Below, piece by piece: positions 40,140-46,780 of a stretch of 46,780 nucleotides of DNA. Below the pieces are notes generated by a model. It did no database searches. It was not told where the DNA came from and saw only the letters and a list, made by a program, of their open reading frames with translations. The stretch's first letter is position 1, and every line of letters begins with the position of its first letter. The stretch is from the NCBI GenBank assembly GCA_020060765.1, contig JAGUZQ010000090.1, positions 1-46,780 on the forward strand, in the 5' to 3' direction. The DNA is from Planctomycetota bacterium. GTDB taxonomy: Bacteria > Planctomycetota > SZUA-567. The position numbers and the translations under genes are program-made.

Positions 40140-41012
40140 TCACTTGCCCGCTGCGGCTTCCGGCTTGTCGCTGTCGACCTCGATGTCGCTGATCGCCTTG
40201 GTGCGATACTTGCCGCCGATTTCCAGCTCAAACGCGTCGGCGGGAAGTTCCTGGTCTGTCTCCATGGTCTTGAAGGAAATTTCCACGAACCGCTGCTCTT
40301 TCGGCCATTCCAGCTTGAGCCAATAAGGGAACATCTTGCCTGATTCGCGCCCGGCGGAAAGCGAGGCAACTTCCTTGTACCGACCCGCGCTTCTGATAAA
40401 AGCTACCTGCCCGTCGGCGTCGAGGGTTTCGACCGCCGAGATGTCGCCGGTGTTGCCATCCAGCGTCACCCGCAGGCGCTTCTTCCCATTTTCCGCTTCT
40501 TCCTCGATCACCACCAGCGCGCCGCGATTATACGCCTGCGCCGGTTTCCAGGTCTTGAGCAGCAGGCCGGTCTCCGGCCTGAGCAGGTTGTTCAGGATTT
40601 CGTCAGGCCGGAAATACACGTCGGCTTTTTCCAGATCAGTCAGCTGCCCCTGGTACAGCGTCTTCTTGCTGGGCACGTAAAAGCCGATATCGTCCTTGAT
40701 TACGACCGCGTCGAAGACGTCGATGTTGCCCAGCGCTTTGGATGCGATAATCCTGAGCGAGGCAGGGCTGGCGGCCATGATCTTGGTATTGATCCGCAGG
40801 CCGAAATCATTGCCCTTATCGTAAATCCGCATCGCGGCGGTCGCCTTGACCGAGGCCAGCCGCGCGCGCCGCCGCACCGCCGATTCCAATAATTCATACG
40901 ACGGCGTCGCGGCGGAAATCTTTTGCCCCGAAGATCCGGAAGAACCGTTGGGGTCGCACCCCGTCAGCAGCACCGCCAGCGCCAGCCATATTGTCAATAA
41001 CGCGCGAGCCAT
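40140..41012 (-). CDS. Lipoprotein, LolA/LolB- or DUF4292-like
   Basis: A 290-residue lipoprotein. The signal MARALLTIWLALAVLLTGC ends in a lipobox LLTG-Cys at residue 19, with an Asp at position +2, an inner-membrane retention signal in enterobacteria. The mature part resembles LolB-type beta-barrels: SVKATAAMRIYDKGNDFGLR, SLRIIASKALGNIDVFDAV, GFYVPSKKTLYQGQL, RLRVTLDGNTGDISAVETL, FPYWLKLEWPKEQRFVEISF. A role in lipid or lipoprotein trafficking is inferred. ATG 41012 is the internal start chosen because the hydrophobic signal begins there; the ribosome site (AGGGAT) is distant. It is separated from the MMPL operon by repeats. Confidence 0.75.
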   Translation of the reverse strand: MARALLTIWLALAVLLTGCDPNGSSGSSGQKISAATPSYELLESAVRRRARLASVKATAAMRIYDKGNDFGLRINTKIMAASPASLRIIASKALGNIDVFDAVVIKDDIGFYVPSKKTLYQGQLTDLEKADVYFRPDEILNNLLRPETGLLLKTWKPAQAYNRGALVVIEEEAENGKKRLRVTLDGNTGDISAVETLDADGQVAFIRSAGRYKEVASLSAGRESGKMFPYWLKLEWPKEQRFVEISFKTMETDQELPADAFELEIGGKYRTKAISDIEVDSDKPEAAAGK

Positions 41013-41115
41013 AAGGCGATTATCCCTAAGATACAATCAAAGCTTTGCAGAGGCCAGATTTTAGCGACACGGAGGCGCCATAACAAGGGAATTCCGTTTC
41101 TTGCGGCCAGAAGAC

Positions 41116-41261
41116 AGGGCTATCGCATTAAAAATCCCCCTCTCCCCTTGCAAGGGGAGAGGGCCGGGGTAAGGGGTTTCCGCAAATTATGCTTTGAAAA
41201 CCAGAAATCGACGGTCATAGGTGCCCCCCTAAAATACAGCTATTTTTAATGCTATCGCCCT
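41116..41261. repeat. 146-bp inverted-repeat element with internal 26-bp palindrome
   Basis: Terminal inverted repeats of 21 bases match at 18 positions: left begins AGGGCTATCGCATTAAAAAT (41116-41135) and the right on the minus strand begins AGGGCGATAGCATTAAAAAT (41242-41261). Inside, at about 41138-41163, is a perfect palindrome centred on TTGCAA with arms CCCTCTCCCC/GGGGAGAGGG. No target-site duplication is clear. It occupies the gap between the lipoprotein and the dehydrogenase operon. Confidence 0.7.
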
Positions 41262-41286
41262 GCCAATAGACACAGCCATATAGCAT

Positions 41287-41312
41287 AAAAAAGCCTCCCG
41301 TTTCCGGGAGGC
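41287..41312 (-). terminator. Rho-independent terminator of the 2-oxoacid dehydrogenase operon
   Basis: On the minus strand GCCTCCCG pairs with CGGGAGGC around GAAA and is followed by six T residues, about 32 bases after the E1 stop. Confidence 0.92.
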
Positions 41313-41343
41313 TTTTCGGTGGCAATATAGGCGCGAACAGGTT

Positions 41344-43809
41344 TCACACCCCCAGCCGGTTGAGACGCAGCATCTCGCCGTTGGTGAAGTTGTATTTCAC
41401 CGCGTGCCCCGGCAGCGGCTTGATCCGTTCGTGCACCGCGTCCAGCAGCCACTTCACCTGCGGGAAGAAACTGTCTTCCTGTTCGGCGGCGGGCGTGATC
41501 CAGTTCTTGCTGCCGACGACAGCCACCGGCGCGTCGAGATGGTCGAACGCGAGAGTCGAGAGGTTGCTGGCGACGTTGTGCAGATACGACCCGCGTTCGC
41601 AGGCGTCGCTGGCGAGCAGCACCTTGCCGGTCTTTTTCACGCTTTCCACCAGTGGCTCATAATTGAGCGGCACCAAACTGCGCAAGTCCCACACGTCGCA
41701 GGTCAGGCCGTATTTATCTTCCAGAATCTTCGCCGCGTCCAGCGCGCGGTAGATAGTCGCGCCGATAGTGGCGATGGTCAGATCCTTGCCGCTCCTGCGC
41801 AAGGCCGGTTCGCCGAAGGGGATTTCGTAATAACCGGTCGGCACGCCGCCGGTCTCGAAAATTTCCGGCATGTCGTACAACCGCTGGCTTTCGAAAAACA
41901 TGACCGGATCGGTGCCGGTAAGGGCGGTGTTCATCATGCCCTTGGCGTCGTAAGGGGTGGTGGGGAAGACGACCTTGAGGCCGGGCACATGCGCGACCAT
42001 GCTGGTCCAGTCCTGGCTGTGCTGCGCGCCGTACTTGCTGCCGACCGAAATGCGGATCACGGCAGGCATTTTCAGCACGCCCGCGCTCATGCTCTGCCAT
42101 TTGGCGAGCTGGTTGAAAATCTCGTCTCCCGCGCGACCCATGAAATCGCAATACATCAATTCCGCCAAAGCCCGCCCGCCGCTCATGGCATAGCCTACCG
42201 CCGCGCCGACAATCGCGCCTTCGCTGATAGGCGAGTTGAACAGCCGGTGATAAGGCAGGCTTTCGGTCAGGCCGCGGTAGACCGCGAACGCCCCGCCCCA
42301 GTCGCGGTTTTCCTCGCCCCACGCGCAGAGGGTCGGGTCTTCGTAAAAGCGGTCGAGAATAGCTTCAAACAACGCCTCTTTCAGCACGATGGTTTTCATG
42401 CCGGAAAGTTTCTTCCCGTCCGCGTCGAGACCGAAGCGCGTCTTCTTGGCAATGCGCTGCACCTGCGGATTTTCCTCTTTCGGGATCAGCGCTTCCGCCG
42501 CGCGGTCGGCGAGTTTGGGCGCTTTCTGATTGGAGAACATCACCTTCTCGATGCACGGCGTATTTTCCGGATTGAGATACGGGCTGACGACCGGGTCGAT
42601 CGCCTTCTTGAAAGCCTTGAGCACCAGCGCGCGCGAGAACGTCTTATTGCCGTCGATCTGCTTCTGCGTAGCCAGCCCCGCCCCCGTCAGTTCTCCCGCG
42701 TATTCGTCAATCGCGTCGACCGCCAGCCACTCGTCCATCTCCTCCTTGGTGCGGTAGCTCATGGCGTCGGAAGGGGAATGGCCGCTGAAACGATAGGTGG
42801 TGGTGTCCAGCAGGATCGGCCCCTTGCCTTCCTCGATCAGCTTGCGCTTGCGGGTATAGGCGTCGATCACCGCCAGCGGCTTGAAGCCGTCGACGCGCTC
42901 GGAGTGCATCTGCTCGGGGTTGATGCCCGCGCCCAGGCGCGCGAGAATCTTCAGCCCCATGGTCTCGCCCACCGGCTGGCCGCCCATGCCGTAATGGTTG
43001 TTGACGAAATTCACGATCAGCGGCAGACCGCCCCGGTACGGTTCCTCCCACAAGGTTTTGAACTGGTCCATCGTCGCGAAACACAAGCCTTCCCACACCG
43101 GCCCGCAACCGAGCGACGCGTCGCCGATGTTGGCGATGACGATGCCGGGCTGCTGGTTGACTTTCTTGAACAGCGCCGAGCCGACCGAGATGTCGCCGCT
43201 GCCGCCGACAATGGCGTTATTGGGATAGACCCCGAACGGCGTGAAGAAAGCGTGCATCGAGCCGCCCAGCCCCTTGTTCCAGCCGGTTTCGCGGGCGAAG
43301 ATTTCCGCCAGCGTGCCGTAGATGAAGAAATCCAGCGCCAGGCTTTTCACGCTCTTGTCCGCGTCCTTCTCCACGCGCTTGAGCGTCGCCCCGCCCATGA
43401 AATTCTTCATCACGTCCATCAGCTCCTTGTCGTCAAGCTGCTGGATGGTGCGCAGTCCCCGCGAAAGGATTTCGCTGTGGCTGCGGTGGCTGCCGAAGCT
43501 GTAGTCTTGTGTCGTCAGCGAATACGCCTGCCCCACGGCCAGCGACTCCTGGCCGATAGAAAGGTGCGCGGGGCCTTTGTGGTTATAGGCGATGCCTTCG
43601 TAGGTGCCTTCCTTCTTCACGCGGTCGAGCATGGTCTCGAACTCGCGCAGCACGCACATGTCGCGGTGCATCCTGAGCAGATCGCCGTCGGGAAATTTCT
43701 TCGCCGCCGTCTTGATGGGGGTGGAATACTGGTTAAGCGGAATCGCCTCCAGTTCCAGCATTCCCTTCTTGCGGATGTCTTTCGGTTTGATGTGGATTGA
43801 TTTGACCAT
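41344..43809 (-). CDS. 2-oxoacid dehydrogenase E1 component, alpha-beta fusion
   Basis: An 821-residue thiamine-diphosphate enzyme that decarboxylates a 2-oxoacid (pyruvate, branched-chain acid or acetoin) and passes the acyl or hydroxyalkyl group to E2-lipoyl. The alpha part (about 45-400) has [35 protein letters not shown] and the ThDP motif [17 protein letters not shown] ending in [10 protein letters not shown]. The beta part (about 470-821) has [64 protein letters not shown] and DLRSLVPLN. Separate subunits are usual; here one chain carries both. ATG 43809 has AAAGG upstream. Upstream lies a four-helix-bundle gene with octamer arrays, then E3 and E2. A strong terminator follows. Pyruvate is likely but not proven. 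Confidence 0.92.
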   Translation of the reverse strand: MVKSIHIKPKDIRKKGMLELEAIPLNQYSTPIKTAAKKFPDGDLLRMHRDMCVLREFETMLDRVKKEGTYEGIAYNHKGPAHLSIGQESLAVGQAYSLTTQDYSFGSHRSHSEILSRGLRTIQQLDDKELMDVMKNFMGGATLKRVEKDADKSVKSLALDFFIYGTLAEIFARETGWNKGLGGSMHAFFTPFGVYPNNAIVGGSGDISVGSALFKKVNQQPGIVIANIGDASLGCGPVWEGLCFATMDQFKTLWEEPYRGGLPLIVNFVNNHYGMGGQPVGETMGLKILARLGAGINPEQMHSERVDGFKPLAVIDAYTRKRKLIEEGKGPILLDTTTYRFSGHSPSDAMSYRTKEEMDEWLAVDAIDEYAGELTGAGLATQKQIDGNKTFSRALVLKAFKKAIDPVVSPYLNPENTPCIEKVMFSNQKAPKLADRAAEALIPKEENPQVQRIAKKTRFGLDADGKKLSGMKTIVLKEALFEAILDRFYEDPTLCAWGEENRDWGGAFAVYRGLTESLPYHRLFNSPISEGAIVGAAVGYAMSGGRALAELMYCDFMGRAGDEIFNQLAKWQSMSAGVLKMPAVIRISVGSKYGAQHSQDWTSMVAHVPGLKVVFPTTPYDAKGMMNTALTGTDPVMFFESQRLYDMPEIFETGGVPTGYYEIPFGEPALRRSGKDLTIATIGATIYRALDAAKILEDKYGLTCDVWDLRSLVPLNYEPLVESVKKTGKVLLASDACERGSYLHNVASNLSTLAFDHLDAPVAVVGSKNWITPAAEQEDSFFPQVKWLLDAVHERIKPLPGHAVKYNFTNGEMLRLNRLGV

Positions 43810-43824
43810 GATTTGCCTTTCTTT

Positions 43825-43859
43825 AGGGACTAGGGGACTAAGGGACTAGGGGACTAAGT
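43825..43859. repeat. Octamer array, AAGGGACT family, single arm (E6)
   Basis: Reads AGGGACT, AGGGGACT, AAGGGACT, AGGGGACT, AAG. It lies between the ribosome site of the E1 gene and the four-helix-bundle gene, and supplies the TAG stop (43846-43848) and last residues (LVP) of the latter. No inverted partner array is within reach; the next array (E7) is in the same direction beyond the gene. Confidence 0.85.
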
Positions 43860-44214
43860 TGTTTTCCAGTTTCCGCCGTAATCCCGCCAGCAATGCTTCT
43901 ATATTGTCAATGGTTCCTGATAATTCCTCGTATTCATCATTCTTCATGTAGCCGACATTCCTCGCGATCAGCAGTTGGGTTTCAAGCTCGAAAACCGTGC
44001 CCATTGCGATAGTGATAAATCTGGCATAATCTGTTTTGCTCCGGCGCGAATTCCCTTCCGCGATATTCGAGGGAATCGAAACCGCGTTACGCCTGATTTG
44101 GGAAACAAGGCCGTAAAGTTCCGACTTGGGGAAGGTCGCGGTAACGGCGTAAAGCTGTTCAGCCAAACTGATAGAACGTTGCCAAACTATAAGATCACGA
44201 TAGGTTTTCGCCAT
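43846..44214 (-). CDS. Four-helix bundle protein (23S rRNA-intervening-sequence protein/Avd-like)
   Basis: A 122-residue protein of the TIGR02436 family. Signature stretches are YRDLIVWQRSISLAEQLY at the start, FPKSELYGLVSQIRRNAVSI, the diagnostic PSNIAEGNSRRS, and FELETQLLIARNVGYM in the last helices. The family is encoded in rRNA intervening sequences of several bacteria, in many dispersed genomic copies, and as the Avd partner of diversity-generating retroelements. Its molecular role is mainly unknown but it pentamerises and binds nucleic acid in the Avd case. Here it sits inside a metabolic operon between E3 and E1, bracketed by octamer arrays, one of which encodes its C-terminus and stop. 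It therefore looks like a passenger. Confidence 0.9.
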   Translation of the reverse strand: MAKTYRDLIVWQRSISLAEQLYAVTATFPKSELYGLVSQIRRNAVSIPSNIAEGNSRRSKTDYARFITIAMGTVFELETQLLIARNVGYMKNDEYEELSGTIDNIEALLAGLRRKLENNLVP

Positions 44215-44243
44215 GGCAAAATTCCCAGTCTCTTTCGTTTATT

Positions 44244-44388
44244 AGGGACTAAGTTGCTAGGGGACTAAGGGACTAAGTTCAGGCGCTTTGCGCCTGCCGC
44301 CGGATTGCTGCAAAATATTCGGTCATGCAAACAATTCGACGAAAACAAAAATCTTAGTCCCCTAGAGCCTTAGTCCCCTAGTCCCTTA
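44244..44388. repeat. Convergent octamer array element, AAGGGACT family (E7)
   Basis: The left array (44244-44278) reads AGGGACT, AAGTTGCT, AGGGGACT, AAGGGACT, AAG. The right array (44353-44388) is the inverse: on the minus strand AAGGGACT, AGGGGACT, AAGGCTCT, AGGGGACT, AAG. The core holds a hairpin AGGCGC, TTT, GCGCCT then CCGGATTGC. It fills the gap between the four-helix-bundle gene and the E3 stop, whose TAA is the array's end. Confidence 0.88.
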
Positions 44389-45744
44389 CTTCACATGGAA
44401 CGCAACATCGTGCATCACTTCGCAAATCGCCGGATGCGGGAAGACTACTTCCTTCCATTCGTCGACGCGCAACTCCGATTCAATCGCCACCGCCGCCGCC
44501 GCGATCATTTCCGATGCGTGCGGGCCGATCAGGTGCAGGCCGAGAATCTCGCCATGCTCCGCGCCGACAATCAGCTTGCACACGCACCGCTCGCCGTCGG
44601 TTTCGGCGAGAAACCGGCCGTTGATGTTGAGCGGCATTTTCGCGGTCTTGATGGAAATGCCTTTTTCTTCGGCTTTCTCTTCGGTCAAACCGACGCACGC
44701 GATTTCCGGGTCGGTGTAGACCACGCTCGGAATCGCCTTTTCGCGGCAGTATTCGGTTTTGCCAAACATGTTGCTGATGGCGACTGTCGCCTGTCGGCTG
44801 GCGAAATGGGCAAGCTGCCAACGCCCCGTCACGTCGCCCGCCGCGTAGACATTCGGAACATTTGTCTGCGCCTTGTCGTTGACCTTGATCCCGGCGCGAT
44901 CGAAATCGACGCCGATACTTTCCAGCCCGATCTCGGCGGTGTTGACCGCGCGCCCGGTCGCGACGAGGATTTTGTCCGCCTCGACCGACTGCTCCGCGTC
45001 TTTCTTGTCGGTGAAGAAAACCTTCGTGCCTTCGATCTTCGTCACTTTCGCGGAGAGGTGGAACGTGACGCCCCGATCCTCCAATTTTTTCTGCACGGTC
45101 TTGGCCAGTTCCTTATCGACCGCGCCGCAGATTTTCGGCAACATCTCCACCACCGTCACCTTCTTGCCGACGTTGGCGTAAAGGCTGGCGTATTCCGTGC
45201 CGATCACGCCCGCGCCGATGATGCAGAGATGTTCGGCCATTTTCTCCAGCTTCAGAATGCCTTCGTTGGTGATGGCGTTCACGTTGTCGCGCAGCCCCGG
45301 AATCGGCGGCACCATTGGCCGCGAGCCGGTGCAGATCAGAAGATTCGCGCCTTCGTAGGTTTTCCCGTCAGCCTCGACTTTATTCTTGCCGACGATTTTC
45401 CCGCGCGCGCGCACCACTTCGACCTTGTTCATCTTCATCAGGCCTTCGATGCCTTTGCCCAGTTTCGCCTGCAACTCCTCGGTGCGTTTTTTTATCACGG
45501 TATAATCGAACTTCACATTCTCCGCCGTCACGCCGAACACCGCGCCGTGTTTGGCGTGGTCATAGGTCTTCGCGCCGAACAACATGCTTTTGGTCGGAAT
45601 GCAGCCCGAGTTCAGACACACGCCGCCCAAGCCCCCGCCGTGCTCACCGCTATCGATCAGCAAGGCCTTTTTGCCCAATTCCCCCGCGCGCTCCGCCGCC
45701 ACGTATCCGGCCGGCCCCCCGCCGAGAATTATTACGTCGTACAT
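44386..45744 (-). CDS. lpdA: Dihydrolipoyl dehydrogenase (E3)
   Basis: E3 reoxidises dihydrolipoamide on E2 with FAD and NAD+. The 452-residue sequence is full length: FAD motif VIILGGGPAGYVAAERAGELG, the redox disulphide GGVCLNSGCIPTKSM, NAD motif LCIIGAGVIGTEYASLYANVG, NVYAAGDVTGRWQLAHFASRQ, and the C-terminal interface HPAICEVMHDVAFHVK, in which the usual active HPTxSE motif reads HPAICE. The His is conserved. ATG 45744 has AAAGGAAAG upstream. It follows the E2 gene with E8 in the gap and precedes E7. All three enzyme parts of a 2-oxoacid dehydrogenase complex are therefore in this operon. Confidence 0.95.
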   Translation of the reverse strand: MYDVIILGGGPAGYVAAERAGELGKKALLIDSGEHGGGLGGVCLNSGCIPTKSMLFGAKTYDHAKHGAVFGVTAENVKFDYTVIKKRTEELQAKLGKGIEGLMKMNKVEVVRARGKIVGKNKVEADGKTYEGANLLICTGSRPMVPPIPGLRDNVNAITNEGILKLEKMAEHLCIIGAGVIGTEYASLYANVGKKVTVVEMLPKICGAVDKELAKTVQKKLEDRGVTFHLSAKVTKIEGTKVFFTDKKDAEQSVEADKILVATGRAVNTAEIGLESIGVDFDRAGIKVNDKAQTNVPNVYAAGDVTGRWQLAHFASRQATVAISNMFGKTEYCREKAIPSVVYTDPEIACVGLTEEKAEEKGISIKTAKMPLNINGRFLAETDGERCVCKLIVGAEHGEILGLHLIGPHASEMIAAAAVAIESELRVDEWKEVVFPHPAICEVMHDVAFHVK

Positions 45745-45762
45745 GTCTTTCCTTTCTTTATC

Positions 45763-45901
45763 AGGGACTAAGTTGCTAGGGGACTAAGGGACTAAGATTT
45801 CTTGCAGGCGCTTTGCGCCTGTTGCCGGATTAAGAAAAACATTCGGTTATGCAAACAAACCAACGAAAAAAAATCTTAGTCCCTTAGTCCCCTAGTCCCT
45901 A
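45763..45901. repeat. Convergent octamer array element, AAGGGACT family (E8)
   Basis: The left array (45763-45796) is nearly identical to that of E7, including the variant unit AAGTTGCT. The core has the same AGGCGC, TTT, GCGCCT hairpin and CATTCGGTTATGCAAAC. The right array (45874-45901) is inverted and its last bases form the TAG stop of the E2 gene. It fills the whole E2-E3 gap up to the ribosome site of lpdA. Confidence 0.9.
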
Positions 45902-46780
45902 TCTCGCCATCGCCAATTCAAAATTCTGAATCCCGTCCACCATCGCCTTGAGGAAATGCGCCGCAGGAGCGCCGTCCACTACCTGGTGGTCGATAGTGAG
46001 AGACAGGTTCATCAGCGGCTTGAACGCGACTCCGCCCTTGCCGTCGGGTTGCGCGGTCTGCACCACCGCGCACACGCCGATAATGCCGACCTGCGGCGTG
46101 TTCAGGACGGGAGTGAAACTCTCAATCCCCATCGCGCCGAGATTGGTCACGGTAAAAGTCCCGCCCGACAACAAGTCGGGATCAATCGCCCCGCTCCGGC
46201 ACTGCGAAGCGTAATCGCGGATGACGCCGGACAATTGCGAGAGAGTAAGCGCGTGCGCATTCGGCACCACCGGCACCATCAATCCGCGTTCGGTGTCAAT
46301 AGCAATGCCAAGCTGCACATCGGTGCGACGGACAAACTTGCCGGTAGCCTTGGCGAAAATTCCGTTCAGGGTGGGGAAGCGCGGCAAAGTCTTGGCGACG
46401 ACGAGACAGATCATGTCGTTCAAGGTAATGTTGGGCAAGCCCAAAGCCTCGCCGCTGTCCTTGATCTTCTGGCGCAGAGCCAGCAGTCCCGACACATCGG
46501 CGTGGGCATTGAACGTAAGTTGCGCGTGGCTGTTCAGGCTTTCCATCATCCGGTCGCCGATCAGCTTGCGGATGCCGATATAGGGCAACTCGACCGTCTC
46601 GCCGACCGGAATCGCCGCTGTGGAGGGAGCAGCTTTGGTGGCAGGCGCGACCAGGTCTTGCGAAGTCACGCGCCCGCCCAGGCCAGTGCCTTTCCCCGGC
46701 ACCAGACCGCTGGCGGCAGCCGCGCTTTTCGCAGCCGGAGTGAGCCGCCCTCCCGCGTCCACCACGTCTTCCGAAAGCAC
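45899..46780 (-). CDS. 2-oxoacid dehydrogenase E2 (dihydrolipoyl acyltransferase), N-terminus off window
   Basis: 293 residues are visible; the gene runs past the right edge, so the lipoyl domain(s) are not seen. The first part is a peripheral-subunit-binding domain (LTPAAKSAAAASGL, GTGLGGRVTSQDL) that holds E3 and E1. After a Pro/Ala linker comes the acyltransferase core: LPYIGIRKLIGDRMMESLNS, LTFNAHADVSGLLALRQKIK, GIAIDTERGLMVPVVPNA, LSGGTFTVTNLGAMGIESF and the catalytic TIDHQVVDGAPAAHFL with His and Asp in place. It accepts the acyl group from E1 and transfers it to CoA. The stop is within E8. Acetyl specificity is likely but not provable here. Confidence 0.93.
   Translation of the reverse strand: MLSEDVVDAGGRLTPAAKSAAAASGLVPGKGTGLGGRVTSQDLVAPATKAAPSTAAIPVGETVELPYIGIRKLIGDRMMESLNSHAQLTFNAHADVSGLLALRQKIKDSGEALGLPNITLNDMICLVVAKTLPRFPTLNGIFAKATGKFVRRTDVQLGIAIDTERGLMVPVVPNAHALTLSQLSGVIRDYASQCRSGAIDPDLLSGGTFTVTNLGAMGIESFTPVLNTPQVGIIGVCAVVQTAQPDGKGGVAFKPLMNLSLTIDHQVVDGAPAAHFLKAMVDGIQNFELAMAR

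Noticed and set aside
43846..44214. Diversity-generating retroelement around the Avd-like gene
   Set aside because: No reverse transcriptase, no template/variable repeat pair and no C-type lectin target gene is visible in the window.
20172..44300. Apparent covariation between the hairpin in E3 (GGTGATTTCACC) and the hairpin in E7/E8 (AGGCGC/GCGCCT)
   Set aside because: Once E3 is aligned in its true orientation (minus strand), its GGTGA/TCACC stem falls at the other end of the core, so the hairpins are not at equivalent positions and do not show compensatory change.
20130..45901. CRISPR arrays as an explanation for the short repeats
   Set aside because: Units are 7-8 bp, contiguous and without spacers, and no cas genes are present.

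Overview
This is a high-GC, gene-dense bacterial chromosome segment. The organism looks Gram-negative: it has a LolA-like carrier beside an MMPL/RND exporter, a periplasmic parvulin-type isomerase, a lipoprotein with a clear lipobox, and several Sec signal peptides. The tail of an [FeFe]-hydrogenase followed by the redox regulator Rex points to fermentative or anaerobic metabolism. A fused pyruvate/2-oxoacid dehydrogenase E1 with E2 and E3, class II aldolase and GcvT are also present. TTG and GTG starts with good Shine-Dalgarno sites are common. The gene mix (NfeD/FloA, DUF3592, LolA-MMPL, four-helix-bundle protein) would suit the Planctomycetes-Verrucomicrobia-Lentisphaerae group or a neighbouring uncultured phylum. 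No rRNA is present and the lineage is not resolved by the sequence.

Layout. 1-3057 (+): hydrogenase tail, rex, and a CPA2 cation/proton antiporter fused to a PTS EIIA domain. 3326-11712 (-): exported pseudo-hydrolase, exported Pcp-like peptidase, class II aldolase with a PPC/DUF296 protein, a membrane Cache-PAS-nucleotidyltransferase, a zinc-less Tag glycosylase, and a GT-C-like membrane protein. 11783-13663 (+): a TIGR03960-type radical SAM protein. 13758-17528 (-): an ABC-2 exporter operon with a helical accessory protein. 17771-17989 (+): a small cysteine protein. 18067-21258 (-): sugar isomerase-like protein, gcvT, recA. 21417-21502 (+): tRNA-Leu(GAG). 21552-24648 (-): GT2-like protein, small helical protein, TPR envelope protein. 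25103-31160 (+): nfeD-floA-coiled coil-glycosyltransferase, then a DUF3592 protein. 31157-32374 (-): parvulin. 32658-33197 (+): single-domain response regulator. 33201-39759 (-): MMPL, LolA-like, STAS, K+ channel/TrkA and NTP_transf_5 proteins, apparently one operon. 40140-41012 (-): lipoprotein. 41344-46780 (-): 2-oxoacid dehydrogenase operon (E2, E3, a four-helix-bundle gene, E1 alpha-beta fusion).

The most unusual content lies between the genes. Seven loci carry short degenerate tandem arrays with an 8-bp period (7 bp in one case), arranged head-to-head around a short core. An eighth locus is a lone array. There are three sequence families: AAGGGACT/AGGGGACT, TTGWCRGG, and AGTCTCC. They fill the gaps between genes exactly, often supply the stop codon of the adjoining gene, and in the dehydrogenase operon bracket a four-helix-bundle (23S-IVP-like) gene. 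One TTGWCRGG element has a core made of two GTAG-headed REP-like hairpins in opposite orientation. Further miniature inverted-repeat elements lie at 3180, 29742, 39845-40072 and 41116-41261.
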